A model generated the notes under the pieces. It did not search any database, was not told the origin of the DNA, and worked only from the letters and a program-made list of their open reading frames with translations. From Lacipirellula limnantheis (GTDB taxonomy: Bacteria; Planctomycetota; Planctomycetia; Pirellulales; Lacipirellulaceae): a stretch of DNA of 64,000 nucleotides. Below are positions 22,157-31,122 of this stretch, in pieces. The stretch is from positions 6,005,829-6,069,828 of the forward strand of contig NZ_CP036339.1 in NCBI RefSeq assembly GCF_007746075.1. The letters run 5' to 3'. Within the stretch, counting starts at the first letter, position 1. Every line of letters begins with the position of its first letter. The position numbers and the translations under genes are program-made.

Positions 22157-22408
22157 GAACTCAGCGTGTCATCGTCCTTCGCATGAATCGACTAACGACT
22201 GAGCTATTGCAACTTCACTTCAAAGGCGTCTTGTTTCCGCACCGGAGGTCCGGCGCGTGATCGAACGCATCGTCTGCCGCACAACGCCTGGACCAGCGCT
22301 AATACTCCAGTGGTCACCCCGGCGACGACAACACCAATTCCTCGCCGGCAGTTGTCACTACCGCGCACATAAGCACGACCCTACCGCTATCAAAGTCCAA
22401 CTGTATTA

Positions 22409-25153
22409 CTAGTCGTCGTCATCCTCACCAACAGCAGAAATCGCCCATTCGGGGTATGGCGCCCGGCTGCCGCGCATCGCACGCCACAAAATCCGGTTGA
22501 GCACATCCTCAGGCGCCTTATCGACCTCGCGAAAATTCAATGACGCCGAAACCACGGCGTCTTCTCGCAGCACTGGGTCTTCAATCGCACCTACGGCCGG
22601 ATTCATCTGGTCCAGCGCAATCAAAGTCGGCGCCGATTGATAGGGCGTGAAATCGGCTTTATCGACGAAGCAATCAGACATCGGCGACGCGCTCGCATCA
22701 AACTGGTTCATCGGCCGCATGCCAAGAATCTGCTCGATCGTTCGCAGAATGCTCGTGGTGTTGTACTGGGTACTGATCACTGCGCCACGCTTAGCATAGG
22801 GGCTCGCGCAGAAGGCGATGGTGCGATACCCGCTCACATGATCCCAACCGGCTTGCGGATCGTCCTCGATGGCAAAAATCGCCATCTGCGGCCAAAACCG
22901 CGAGCGGCTTAGACCCTCGACAATCCGCCCAAAGGCCAAATCGTTGTCTGCGATGCAAGCCGCCGGAGTAGGACTTCTAGCATCCGTGCCGCTCGTATGA
23001 TCCTGCGGCAGGCAAATGATCGTTAGATGGGGAAACTCTCCCTTCTTCTCGAACTCGGCTAGCTCTTTCAGTACAAAGTCGGCGCGGAATTGATCCGGCA
23101 CCGACATGTTCCAACCGACGTAGTTGGTCGGCGAGATCGGCCGCAGGCTCTCGACGCTAGGCCAGCACTCGAACACCACGTCGTCCGTGCCATTCTTCCA
23201 CGCCTGGTAACATGCGGTGAAGTCGGGCTCCCCTTTCTTGTCTTGATCGCGCCATCGGACGGACGGGCCCATAAACTCGCCGTAGTTCCGCACCGTCTTG
23301 CCGTGCTTGAGGGCGTTGTCCCAAATGAAACCAGTTGGGGCGTAAGCGAGTGCGTCGTTTTCATCGACGCCCATGCCGTCGGGGTAACTACGCGGAAAGC
23401 CCGCGAAGCTTTTTTCCATGTAGTCGGTCGAGTACGCCGTCGTGCTCCATTGATGCCCGTCGGCGCTGAGGATGCCGGAGCAGTAGGTGTTGTCCAGCAG
23501 CACAAATTCCTCGGCGATCTTGTGGTGATTCGGCGTAATCCCGCGGCCGAAAACGCACAGCGACGGATCCCCATTGCCGCGCCCGAATGCGCCGAACACC
23601 TGATCGAAGGTGCGATTTTCCTTGATAATGTATACGACGTGCTTAATGTGACTCGGCTCGCCGATACGTTCTGGAATAGCACGCGGCGGCTGATCGGGTC
23701 GCGGCGGCGACAACGCCGCGGCAATTCGGGGCGCCCGCAGATTCGCCGCGACCCGTTCCGAAAGACCTGGCAAGTCTTCATCTTTAGGAATCGACGCGAG
23801 CGTGAGCGAGCCAAAATAGTTGTGCGTGTTAAACCCGCGCTGCCCCTCGTCGTCCACCCGCGGCGTCTTCGGAAAGCCTTTGATATTGGCAGCCACAATT
23901 GCTCCCCGCGTCTCGTCGACGAGCACCGCCCCGGGGTACCACCCGACTGGAATCATCCCCAGCAGCCGAGTTTCCTCAGGCTCGTCGGCGTCGAACTCGA
24001 ACACGGCGATGGCGTTCTGCGACCCATTGGCCACATACAGCAGCTTGCCGCCCGCGTCGAAGTCCGCAGCGTTGGGCGCCGCCCCTAGCAGGTCGGCCGC
24101 GTTGGGCTTGGCCCAGATCGTGGCGACGATATCATCGCTACGCACGTCGATGACGCTTAAGTGATCGCTCGCGGCGTTACAGCAGACCACAAACGGGTGC
24201 TTAGGCGAAGCAGCCAACCCGCTAGCGTGGAGTCCGGTCAGCAGTTCCTTCAGCACCTTGCCGGCCTTGAGATCGATGACGCTGACCGATCCTTCGTTGG
24301 CAATGTGCCGTACCGGGTCGACGCGAACGAGCGTCCCTCGACCGGCCGGCCCCGTGAGATCCCCCGGCCCAGGACGCCGGCCGCCCCAGTTGCTCACGTA
24401 GGCTTTGTCACCGACCAGCACGACTTCGTATGGCGCCACGCCAACGTCAAAGGTTCGCACTAGCTCGCCGGTCGCCGTGTCGAGCTCAAGCAGGCGATTG
24501 GAAAGATTGCCGCAGACGTAAAGTCGCCTGCCATCCGCCGACGCCGCCAAGCCGCTGGGAATTTCGGCATCGCGGCGCGGCGCATCGGCATCCGGCAGCC
24601 GCCACGACTTTATCGGTTTAACCTCGCCCGTGGGCATCACTTCAAAAACTTTGATCGAGCCATCGACGTTGCTCATGTACAGCCGATCTCCCGCCGGCGA
24701 GAAAATCAGCCCCGTGAAGCTCAACTGCCCTTCGTCGTCGGGATGCAGCAACTGCTCAGACACCGGGGCCTCGGGCGCTTCCGCCGTACTTTCGGCTGGT
24801 AGCGGTACACGCTGGCGAATCGTGCAGGCGTCGGGATCGACCACGACGAGCTCACTGGTCTTGCCGGCGGTAACCAGCAACTTGCCGTCGGGCGACAACG
24901 CCAGTGCCTGCGGACGCATTCCCGGCAAATCAAGCTGCGTTCCGTAGGGCGTGACCACCTGATTTACAGGGGTAACGACGCGGCCATCGTCGTAGTATCC
25001 CACGCGCTCTTTATCGGAAGCGGTTTGAACTAACGTTTGGCCGCAGCTATGCTCGGCGACCTGAAATATCAGGGTCAACGCAAGGATTGAAAACCAATGT
25101 AGCGGCAGAGCCGCAGCGTGATGAAATGAGTGGCAGCTGCACGAAAATTGCAT
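22409..25153 (-). CDS. YncE/YVTN beta-propeller fused to phosphoesterase (alkaline-phosphatase-superfamily) domain, secreted
   Basis: 914 aa with an N-terminal signal segment (hydrophobic residues about 12-38). Residues about 70-470 form a YVTN/YncE-type propeller with repeated L-A-x-S-P-D-G-x-x-L-x-V blades (ALALSPDGKLLVTAG, AASADGRRLYVCGNLSN). From about residue 500 a phosphoesterase domain begins with HVVYIIKENRTFDQVFG, the metal-binding start of the acid phosphatase/phospholipase C group, and continues with the Gly/Asp-rich core LPQDHTSGTD and AIFAIEDDPQAGWDHV. The fusion is common in soil bacteria and planctomycetes; the phosphoester substrate is unknown. It stands alone on the minus strand. 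Confidence 0.9.
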   Translation of the reverse strand: MQFSCSCHSFHHAAALPLHWFSILALTLIFQVAEHSCGQTLVQTASDKERVGYYDDGRVVTPVNQVVTPYGTQLDLPGMRPQALALSPDGKLLVTAGKTSELVVVDPDACTIRQRVPLPAESTAEAPEAPVSEQLLHPDDEGQLSFTGLIFSPAGDRLYMSNVDGSIKVFEVMPTGEVKPIKSWRLPDADAPRRDAEIPSGLAASADGRRLYVCGNLSNRLLELDTATGELVRTFDVGVAPYEVVLVGDKAYVSNWGGRRPGPGDLTGPAGRGTLVRVDPVRHIANEGSVSVIDLKAGKVLKELLTGLHASGLAASPKHPFVVCCNAASDHLSVIDVRSDDIVATIWAKPNAADLLGAAPNAADFDAGGKLLYVANGSQNAIAVFEFDADEPEETRLLGMIPVGWYPGAVLVDETRGAIVAANIKGFPKTPRVDDEGQRGFNTHNYFGSLTLASIPKDEDLPGLSERVAANLRAPRIAAALSPPRPDQPPRAIPERIGEPSHIKHVVYIIKENRTFDQVFGAFGRGNGDPSLCVFGRGITPNHHKIAEEFVLLDNTYCSGILSADGHQWSTTAYSTDYMEKSFAGFPRSYPDGMGVDENDALAYAPTGFIWDNALKHGKTVRNYGEFMGPSVRWRDQDKKGEPDFTACYQAWKNGTDDVVFECWPSVESLRPISPTNYVGWNMSVPDQFRADFVLKELAEFEKKGEFPHLTIICLPQDHTSGTDARSPTPAACIADNDLAFGRIVEGLSRSRFWPQMAIFAIEDDPQAGWDHVSGYRTIAFCASPYAKRGAVISTQYNTTSILRTIEQILGMRPMNQFDASASPMSDCFVDKADFTPYQSAPTLIALDQMNPAVGAIEDPVLREDAVVSASLNFREVDKAPEDVLNRILWRAMRGSRAPYPEWAISAVGEDDDD

Positions 25154-25545
25154 GGGGACGCCGCTCCTAAGCTTGACTTTACGAGTTGATCAATTGAGTG
25201 ATTATTTCACCCCTCTTCCCCAAACGCCATTAGGGCGCTCAAAGTATTGACCGTTCGTTAACGAATCCCATATGCCGCGATCATCCCGGAGGTCGGACCT
25301 AGACCAAGGGGGCTACTCCGTTTCTTGTAATGGTACGCGGTCCTGCCGTTACGCAATTTTGTCTTTGGGGGAATGCTTAGAGGCATTCGTTCGGTCGCCG
25401 AGTCGAGACGTCGACGGCGTCGCAACTGGAATAGTCGCCGACGCACTGTAAGATGGCCGGTCTCAAGGGCAGGATTGAATTTGATCCGCGACAAAGCCAA
25501 AACGAGATTCGAACACCCGACCTACGCGCTTCGCTCAGATTCCAC
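25154..25545. other. Intergenic region between divergent genes
   Basis: AT-richer upstream region of the YncE-phosphoesterase gene, with an AT-rich block around 25190-25215 that could hold its promoter, then sequence leading to the SDR pseudogene. No gene is supported. Confidence 0.4.
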
Positions 25546-26130
25546 ATGGACGCTGTCCAATGGCAGTCCCCAGGCTCGTACCTGGTGCTCGGCTCCACAG
25601 GTGGCATCGGCGCGATTTTATCTCGACGGCTGGCGTCGTGCGGCGCGCGATTGATGCTTGCTGGCCGTGACGTTGAGAAGCTGCAAATGCGGGTCAACGA
25701 ACTTCACGCACGGGCATCCCCGCTCGATGCTACGCGTTTTGCGGAAGTGGACTCCGGCGTCGGACAATCAGTTGAACCATATGGTCGACTGTCGCGGCGA
25801 ACTTAACTACAGCGTTCGCGGTCGTGGGGGCCGCCGCCAAAGCCATGCTGCCTGCGGCGGCTCCATTGTTCTCGTATCATCGGCCACGGCCCGCACGGTA
25901 TCCGAGTCAACTGCTTAGCGCCCGGCTTCGTCGGCACGACCATGACCGTTCGTCTAACGGGCAACGACGCGTCATTGAAGGCATCGACCGTCATGCGCGC
26001 TTGAGGGACAATTGGGGAATCGGAAGACGTCGCTGCAGCAATTGAGTGGCTACTCAGTGCTGAGCGGCGTTGGGTAACTGGCCAGGTGCTAAGAATCGAT
26101 GGCGGGTTGGGCTCGGTCCGTATACCTTGA
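25546..26130 (+). pseudogene. Short-chain dehydrogenase/reductase, decayed
   Basis: Pieces of one SDR can be followed in order across several frames. The Rossmann start is YLVLGSTGGIGAILSRRLAS (TGxxxGIG-type glycine motif) with AGRDVEKL. A later frame reads GGSIVLVSSATARTV (the strand before the catalytic Ser). Then comes APGFVGTTMTVRLTG, and finally EDVAAAIEWLLSAERRWVTG then QVLRIDGGLG, the standard C-terminal block ending at the TGA in 26128-26130. The catalytic YxxxK segment is missing. Several indels make it non-functional. It sits just before an intact FAD oxidoreductase, and the two were probably once an operon. Confidence 0.85.
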
Positions 26131-26259
26131 ACCGCGGGGCGCCTTATGTACGCTGCGTCGGAACGACTGATACGCTGCCCGAGGCGGGCGTTAGTGATCG
26201 AGTCCAGAGAGTGCACCGAGACCGGCGTTCGCGCACACATCGTTTGAGGATAGAAAAAA

Positions 26260-27501
26260 ATGACGCATGACGTGGTGATTGTCGGCGGCGGCTTGGCCGG
26301 CCTCTGTTGCGCTCTCCAGCTCAAACAGCGTGGCGTTAGCTTTCTACTGGTGGAGGCATCCGACGGTATCGGAGGCCGCATCCGTACGGATCTCGTTGCT
26401 GGATTTCGTTTAGATCGCGGCTTTCAGGTCTTTCTGACGAGCTATCCAGAGGCGAAGCAGCGACTTGACTATGAGGCTCTTCAACTCAGGCCGTTCCTCC
26501 CCGGCGCCTTAGTGCGGCACGGAGAAAAATTCCATCTACTGACTGATCCGTGGCGAAGGCCATTTGCCGCGATGCGGTCCTTGGCCTCGCCCATCGGTTC
26601 ATTCGCCGACAAGTGGTGTGTGGCTCGGCTGCGCTCCCGGTCGCTGCATGGCAGCGACGAAGATCAATTCCGCGATCCCGAACTCACAACCCTCCAATCG
26701 CTGCAAGACGCCGGCTTCTCGAACTCGATGATCGATCGATTCTTCCGGCCCTTTCTGGGCGGCGTCTTTCTGGATCCTGACTTGCGCACCTCCAGCCGAA
26801 TGTTGCACTTCACCTTCCGCATGTTCTCGCTCGGCAGCGCTTGCTTGCCTGCCGACGGCATGGAAGCTATTCCCCGGCAACTGGCCTCAGCGTTGCCGCC
26901 GTCCGCCATACGGCTTAACGCCCGTGTGGTGCGCGTTCAAGCCGGCGCGGTGAGCCTGGAATCGGGCGAGCAACTGAACGCCCGGGCGGTCGTCGTGGCG
27001 GTGGACGGCGCCGCGGCCGCACGGCTCCTTGGCGATGCGATTTCTTCCGCTGGGCAAGGCGTCACCTGCCTGTACTTCGCCGCGCGGCGTCCACCGGTCG
27101 AGCAACCGATCTTGGTGCTCAACGGGGAACGACGGGGCCCGATCAATAACCTCTGCGTACCCACGCTCGTCGCTCCTTCCTATGGCCCGGGCGACGCAAG
27201 CCTGGTCTCCGCAACGGTGCTCGGAATCACCGAAAATGCAGAGCGACTTCTCGCGGAGGTGCGCCAACAGCTCGGTGACTGGTTCGGGCCTGTCGCTCGG
27301 GACTGGCATCACCTGCGAAGTTATTGCATTCCTTACGCGCTGCCACAACAATTCCCGCCTGCGCTCGATGTGCCGCAACGGCCGGTTCGCTGGCAGCCAG
27401 GAGTCTACGTCTGTGGAGATCATCGAGACAATGCCTCGATTCAAGGGGCGATGGTCTCGGGCCGACGGGCGGCGAACGCCGTGCTAGAAGACCTCTTCTG
27501 A
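26260..27501 (+). CDS. FAD-dependent amine-oxidase/phytoene-desaturase-like oxidoreductase
   Basis: 413 aa. The N-terminal dinucleotide fold VVIVGGGLAGLCCALQLK is followed by the flavin acid VEASDGIGGRIRT, then FRLDRGFQVFLTSYPEAK. The C-terminal GVYVCGDHRDNASIQGAM is the usual second FAD-contact block. This is the flavin amine oxidase superfamily, close to plant-type protoporphyrinogen-oxidase-like and carotenoid-desaturase-like proteins of unknown substrate. It lies between an SDR pseudogene and a decayed membrane-protein gene, so it may be the last intact member of a dying operon. Confidence 0.87.
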   Translation: MTHDVVIVGGGLAGLCCALQLKQRGVSFLLVEASDGIGGRIRTDLVAGFRLDRGFQVFLTSYPEAKQRLDYEALQLRPFLPGALVRHGEKFHLLTDPWRRPFAAMRSLASPIGSFADKWCVARLRSRSLHGSDEDQFRDPELTTLQSLQDAGFSNSMIDRFFRPFLGGVFLDPDLRTSSRMLHFTFRMFSLGSACLPADGMEAIPRQLASALPPSAIRLNARVVRVQAGAVSLESGEQLNARAVVVAVDGAAAARLLGDAISSAGQGVTCLYFAARRPPVEQPILVLNGERRGPINNLCVPTLVAPSYGPGDASLVSATVLGITENAERLLAEVRQQLGDWFGPVARDWHHLRSYCIPYALPQQFPPALDVPQRPVRWQPGVYVCGDHRDNASIQGAMVSGRRAANAVLEDLF

Positions 27502-27506
27502 GCGAG

Positions 27507-27840
27507 TCACTCCCCCGTATTTTACTTCTATCTCATTTTGCGGCCACCCTGTTCATGCTGGGAGTTCGTTGGTTTGTCCAGGTAGTCTACTACCCGCTCT
27601 TAACTTAGACAGGATTCGCTGATTTTTCGTGCCTACGAGCAGCGGCACGCGGCACTAGCAACGTGGATCGTTGCCCCGCCGATGCTGCGGGAAGTGATGA
27701 CCGCCTTGTTCTTATTCTGGTTCAAGCCTACGGGGGTCTCGCCTCGGCGACTAACCTCGGACTCGCTCTCTTGGCCGTCATCTGGCTATCGACCACACGA
27801 GTCCAATCGCCGTGCCACATCGTGTTATCCTAGGGCTTCG
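27507..27840 (+). pseudogene. Small integral membrane protein, frameshifted
   Basis: Three consecutive segments belong together. LLSHFAATLFMLGVRWFVQV then VYYPLL stops in frame. In a second frame come AYEQRHAALATWIVAPPMLR and EVMTALFLFWF. Back in the first frame come YGGLASATNLGLALLAVIWL and STTRVQSP. The order of membrane helices and the polar HxxxxxWIVAPPML motif match a bacterial membrane protein of about 150 aa often seen near FAD/SDR genes. Two indels and a stop break it. Confidence 0.7.
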
Positions 27841-28102
27841 ATTCGGTCGTGCATCGGCGAATCGTGAGGAGGAACTGGATTCGGACGGCGGCCTGGAGTC
27901 TGAACAGACTGCTAGTTTTCTGGATGGCAAGCAACTCGCGATTCGATCCTGCCTTGCCCTGCAGCGTGCGGTCGAGGTCTCGATCGCACCGTTGTAAAGG
28001 TTCGGCGTTGAGCGCCTCCAGCGACTCAACGCACGGCGCCGGGACGAGGAAGTTGCGTCGGGTGCCCAACTTGGTGGGCCCCAATTCAATGCTGATGTCC
28101 AC
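27830..28102 (-). pseudogene. IS21-family transposase (IstA) remnant
   Basis: Minus-strand frame of 90 codons containing GTRRNFLVPAPCVESLEALN followed by RCDRDLDRTLQGKAGSNRELL. This fits the C-terminal part of IstA transposases (the pattern RRN-F-L-V-P-x-P-x-V-x-S-L-x-x-L-N ... C-x-x-D-L-x-R-T-x-x-GK). The catalytic core, istB and terminal repeats are not seen. It overlaps the tail of the membrane-protein pseudogene on the opposite strand. Confidence 0.65.
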
Positions 28103-28135
28103 CTGATCGCACTAATTAAGCTCTCGGGCCAGCGG

Positions 28136-28174
28136 GCGACTAACTTACCGATTGCTTAGCGAGCGTGAGCCGGC
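28136..28174 (+). repeat. Dispersed 39-bp repeat, copy A
   Basis: Begins GCGACTAACTTACCGATTGC and ends GAGCCGGC. It agrees with 63035-63073 at 33 of 39 positions by hand alignment, in non-coding sequence both times. Nature unknown. Confidence 0.55.
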
Positions 28175-28423
28175 CATTTAGCACGTCAGAATCGTTTCGT
28201 GTACCTCGATTGTCCGCTCCATTGCGAAATGCTCAGCATCCGTTCTCACCGCAAGGTAGCCGATAATCCGCCTTTGCTATGGGACCGGCGGAAATTTCGG
28301 CCATTCCAGCCGTGATAATGATGTTCCATGCTCGCACCGCCACAGACAATCTTGCAGCGAGACGGCTGACGACGCCACGCAGACGAAAGGGGGTAGGCCC
28401 AACGGCTGAAAGTGAGGTTGCTA

Positions 28424-28726
28424 ATGACCACGCTGATCCTGGGGCACCGTTGCGCGATCGCTCCGTGCTTCTTTGCCTGGATCGTCGCCAGCGCCGCACT
28501 GCACGCTGCCCTGCTCTGGTATGCCAATGGAACCGGCGGATTTAACCCGAATTTCCCCGATTTTTATCAGCATCAGAATTGGGTGAAGGGTGCGCCGGCC
28601 AGCAACAATTGGCAGCGCACCGGCGGTTGGTGCTTTCAGATCGCCTACGCCGATGTCTTCTACGACCTGATCAAGCAGGGATATCTCGACCTGCTGCCCG
28701 CCGACGTCACCCTGCCGGCGAAATAG
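28424..28726 (+). CDS. Small hypothetical membrane-anchored protein
   Basis: 100 aa from the ATG at 28424; a longer in-frame start at 28412 exists. One hydrophobic helix (residues about 15-36, FFAWIVASAALHAALLWYAN) is followed by an aromatic-rich tail containing FPDFYQHQNWVKG and FYDLIKQGYLDLLP. I do not recognise the family. It lies between transposon debris and a convergent desaturase gene, so it may be a fragment. Confidence 0.35.
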   Translation: MTTLILGHRCAIAPCFFAWIVASAALHAALLWYANGTGGFNPNFPDFYQHQNWVKGAPASNNWQRTGGWCFQIAYADVFYDLIKQGYLDLLPADVTLPAK

Positions 28727-28817
28727 TTCGACACCGCGTACAAGCCTGCTGGGCAGCGCCGACGGATGACGCCGAGGATGGCGAGAGGGCGTCAGCTCAC
28801 ATGTATAGGCTAAGGAC

Positions 28818-29831
28818 CTATTTCCTGAGCGGCATCTGCGCCGCAGTGCCACGCAGTTGCCCCACCGGCCGTCGAAAGTCACCTTCGGCGCTAGTCGGCA
28901 TTCGACGATCGCGCGCTAGCGGAATCACGTCGGTCGCCAACCCGAGTCGCTCTAGAAGTCTAATGAAGTAATAATTGAGATCGAACTCCCACCACCGGGT
29001 TTGTAGCGATGCCGCGGCTTGGTCCCCGTGGTGATTGTTGTGCCAACCCTCGCCGCCGGTAATCAACGCCACGAACCAATTGTTGCGGCTGTGATCATCC
29101 GTCTTGAAATTGCGATAGCCGAAGATGTGCGAGAGCGAGTTGACGCTCCAGGTGATGTGCCACACGTACACCGTGCGCGCGAGCACGCCCCAGACGACCA
29201 AGCTCAGCGCCATCTGCAGAGCCGCGGCGTTATCCTGTAGAACCCCGTAAGCAATTCCCCAGCTGGCGACAAAATAGATGGCGGCGTGGGCCAGATAGAT
29301 CCAACCAAACGCGAGCCAATTCCGCTCCAGGTACATGTAGAACGGATCTTGGAGGATGTCGCGGGAGTACTTCTCGTAGAATGATAGCGGCGTCTGGCTT
29401 CGATTCTTGACGCAAAGCCAACCGATATGCGCCCAGAGGAAGTTTACCAGCGGCGTGTGCGGGTCATCCTGTTCATCGGAGTGACTATGGTGCTTGCGAT
29501 GCCAGGCCACCCATTTGGCGGGCGTCTCTTGCGCGCTGCATAGCGCGAGTACGACGAAGAAGTGCTCCAACCACTTCGGCGTCTTGAAGCTTCGATGGGT
29601 CAGTTGCCGGTGGTAACACACAGGAATTCCAATCTGACCGAAGATGACGACGCCCAGCCAGAACGCGATGACGCCCGACCAACTGAAAAAGTAGGGAACG
29701 AACGCAAGCGCCGCCAGCAGGTGCATGACCGCGAACGACAGGACGTAGTTCCACTGGATGACATTTGCGTTGACTCGCAGCGGTAACGCCAACGCGCCCG
29801 ATGACTTTTGGAGGGGTTGGTCGACTCGCAT
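28818..29831 (-). CDS. Acyl-CoA/acyl-lipid fatty acid desaturase (delta-9 type)
   Basis: 337 aa integral membrane di-iron enzyme that introduces a double bond into acyl chains. All three histidine boxes are present: HRQLTH (HxxxxH), HRKHHSH (HxxHH) and HNNHH (HxxHH), between two pairs of membrane helices (LAALAFVPYFFSWSGVIAFW; AAIYFVASWGIAYGV; LSLVVWGVLARTVYVWH). Length and spacing match the SCD/DesA-type delta-9 group. The ATG at 29831 starts a short polar N terminus. No lipid genes are adjacent, so regulation and substrate (CoA or lipid-linked) cannot be told. Confidence 0.93.
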   Translation of the reverse strand: MRVDQPLQKSSGALALPLRVNANVIQWNYVLSFAVMHLLAALAFVPYFFSWSGVIAFWLGVVIFGQIGIPVCYHRQLTHRSFKTPKWLEHFFVVLALCSAQETPAKWVAWHRKHHSHSDEQDDPHTPLVNFLWAHIGWLCVKNRSQTPLSFYEKYSRDILQDPFYMYLERNWLAFGWIYLAHAAIYFVASWGIAYGVLQDNAAALQMALSLVVWGVLARTVYVWHITWSVNSLSHIFGYRNFKTDDHSRNNWFVALITGGEGWHNNHHGDQAAASLQTRWWEFDLNYYFIRLLERLGLATDVIPLARDRRMPTSAEGDFRRPVGQLRGTAAQMPLRK

Positions 29832-30356
29832 ATATTGAACGCTGTTGCTGAAATTGGTCGTCAGAGTCCACGTCCGACTATCCTATCTCTGCTGCGTTAC
29901 GTTCCGATGCAAAAAAATCGATATTAAAGGGACATAAACGAAAAAGGGAAGACGCATGGAAAACTGCGCAACTACCGCAGGATGTAGTGGCTCGGTAGCG
30001 GGCGGGCGTCGACCTCTTGCGGCACCGGAAGTTCGATCTACACCGCTGGCGGCTCACCGAGAAGGTTGACGTGTCGGCGGACGTCCGACCCTTAGTTGGC
30101 ACGGGCGTCAGCTACGAAGGAGTCTTCGTGTCGCGTTTCGCGGCGTTCAACGTCGGTGCATTGCCCCAGCTCTCCTCGGCGAGGTTGGAGTTACCCGCAG
30201 CGGGCGCAGGAAACCCAATCGAGGCCGTTGAAGTTATCTCGCTAGAATTCGCCGCCATCCTTCAACGGCTTGCGATTCGCGCTACTTTCAACTGTCGGTC
30301 GCGCATGACGCACCGTCCATCTCCAAACGCCCTTTCAACCGTGAAGGCAAAGACAC
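29832..30356. other. Intergenic region without supported gene
   Basis: The first part (29880-29950) is AT-rich and is the likely promoter region of the desaturase gene. The remainder is open in one forward frame but shows no recognisable coding character. Confidence 0.4.
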
Positions 30357-30859
30357 ATGGCGAAAAAGAAAGCTGCGAAAAGGCGATCGGCCGCGTCGAA
30401 GGAGTTGGCCATGAACGCGAACGAGAACCTGCCCGAAGTCTCGAAGCGAACGGCTGGAGGCGTCAGTGGAGCCGTCGGCGGCAGCATGATTGCGGGCCCA
30501 GTGGGGTGCCTTCGTCGGCGGCATTGCCGGCGCACTCATCGGCAACGCCTCGGCGAAGGGGAACGCGGCCGATCAAGCGCGCTGCGGCGGCCGTTCAAGA
30601 AGCGGCCGCCACGGAGCATCTAGCGAACGCCGTTGCCGCGACCAAGACCGCCGCGGTGAAGGCGGCGTCCTCGGCGACTAAGCTTGTCGGTGGCAAGACG
30701 GCAGCGTCGAAGAAGGGGGCGAAGCGAACGAAAAAAGTAAAAGCCGTGCCGAAAAAGGCGACTGCGAAAAAAGTGGCGAAGAAGTCGACGGTCGGCAACA
30801 GATCGAAAAAGGCTGCACTGTCGAGGCCTGCTAAAAAGATCTCGAAGAAGTCGCGTTAG
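30357..30859 (+). pseudogene. Glycine-zipper, Ala/Lys-rich basic protein with two frameshifts
   Basis: Starts MAKKKAAKRRSAASKELAMN, then a glycine-zipper helix. An apparent extra G near 30503 shifts the frame. The next frame reads GAFVGGIAGALIGNASAKGN; an extra base near 30575 shifts it again. The third frame carries AAAVQEAAATEHLANAVAAT and a Lys/Ala-rich tail (KKATAKKVAKKSTVG and similar) to the TAG at 30857. Removing the two bases would give one continuous protein of about 166 aa with a glycine-zipper membrane-inserting segment and a histone-H1-like tail. Either the gene is broken or the assembly has errors. Confidence 0.7.
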
Positions 30860-31122
30860 GCGTCACCTGGGCATACGCCAACCAGTTTCAAGGCGTTCGG
30901 TTACTCGGCCTAGTTGTCGATAGGTCACAGGAGCTCGTCAGTTAATGGCTGGGCTGGGAGCCGCCCCCTGTTTTGTGGTGAAGTTCGTCGATCCCCATGG
31001 ACGCATCGGCCGTGCTCAGACCAGGAGCAACCTCGTCGTTCGCCTCCTAGTTGACGAAAGATCGACATGTCGAGTCGATTTTAACTGGCCCGCCACGTGC
31101 TGGCGAGAATCCTGATGGCGGT

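Noticed and set aside
25490..25560. GATTCGAACACCCG, similar to a reverse-strand tRNA T-arm
   Set aside because: The flanking bases do not pair into a T-stem and no anticodon arm can be folded; the stretch lies just before the SDR pseudogene start.
30017..30356. Forward open frame continuing into the basic-protein tail
   Set aside because: No family similarity and no start signal; the MAKKK start at 30357 in another frame explains the coding part better.
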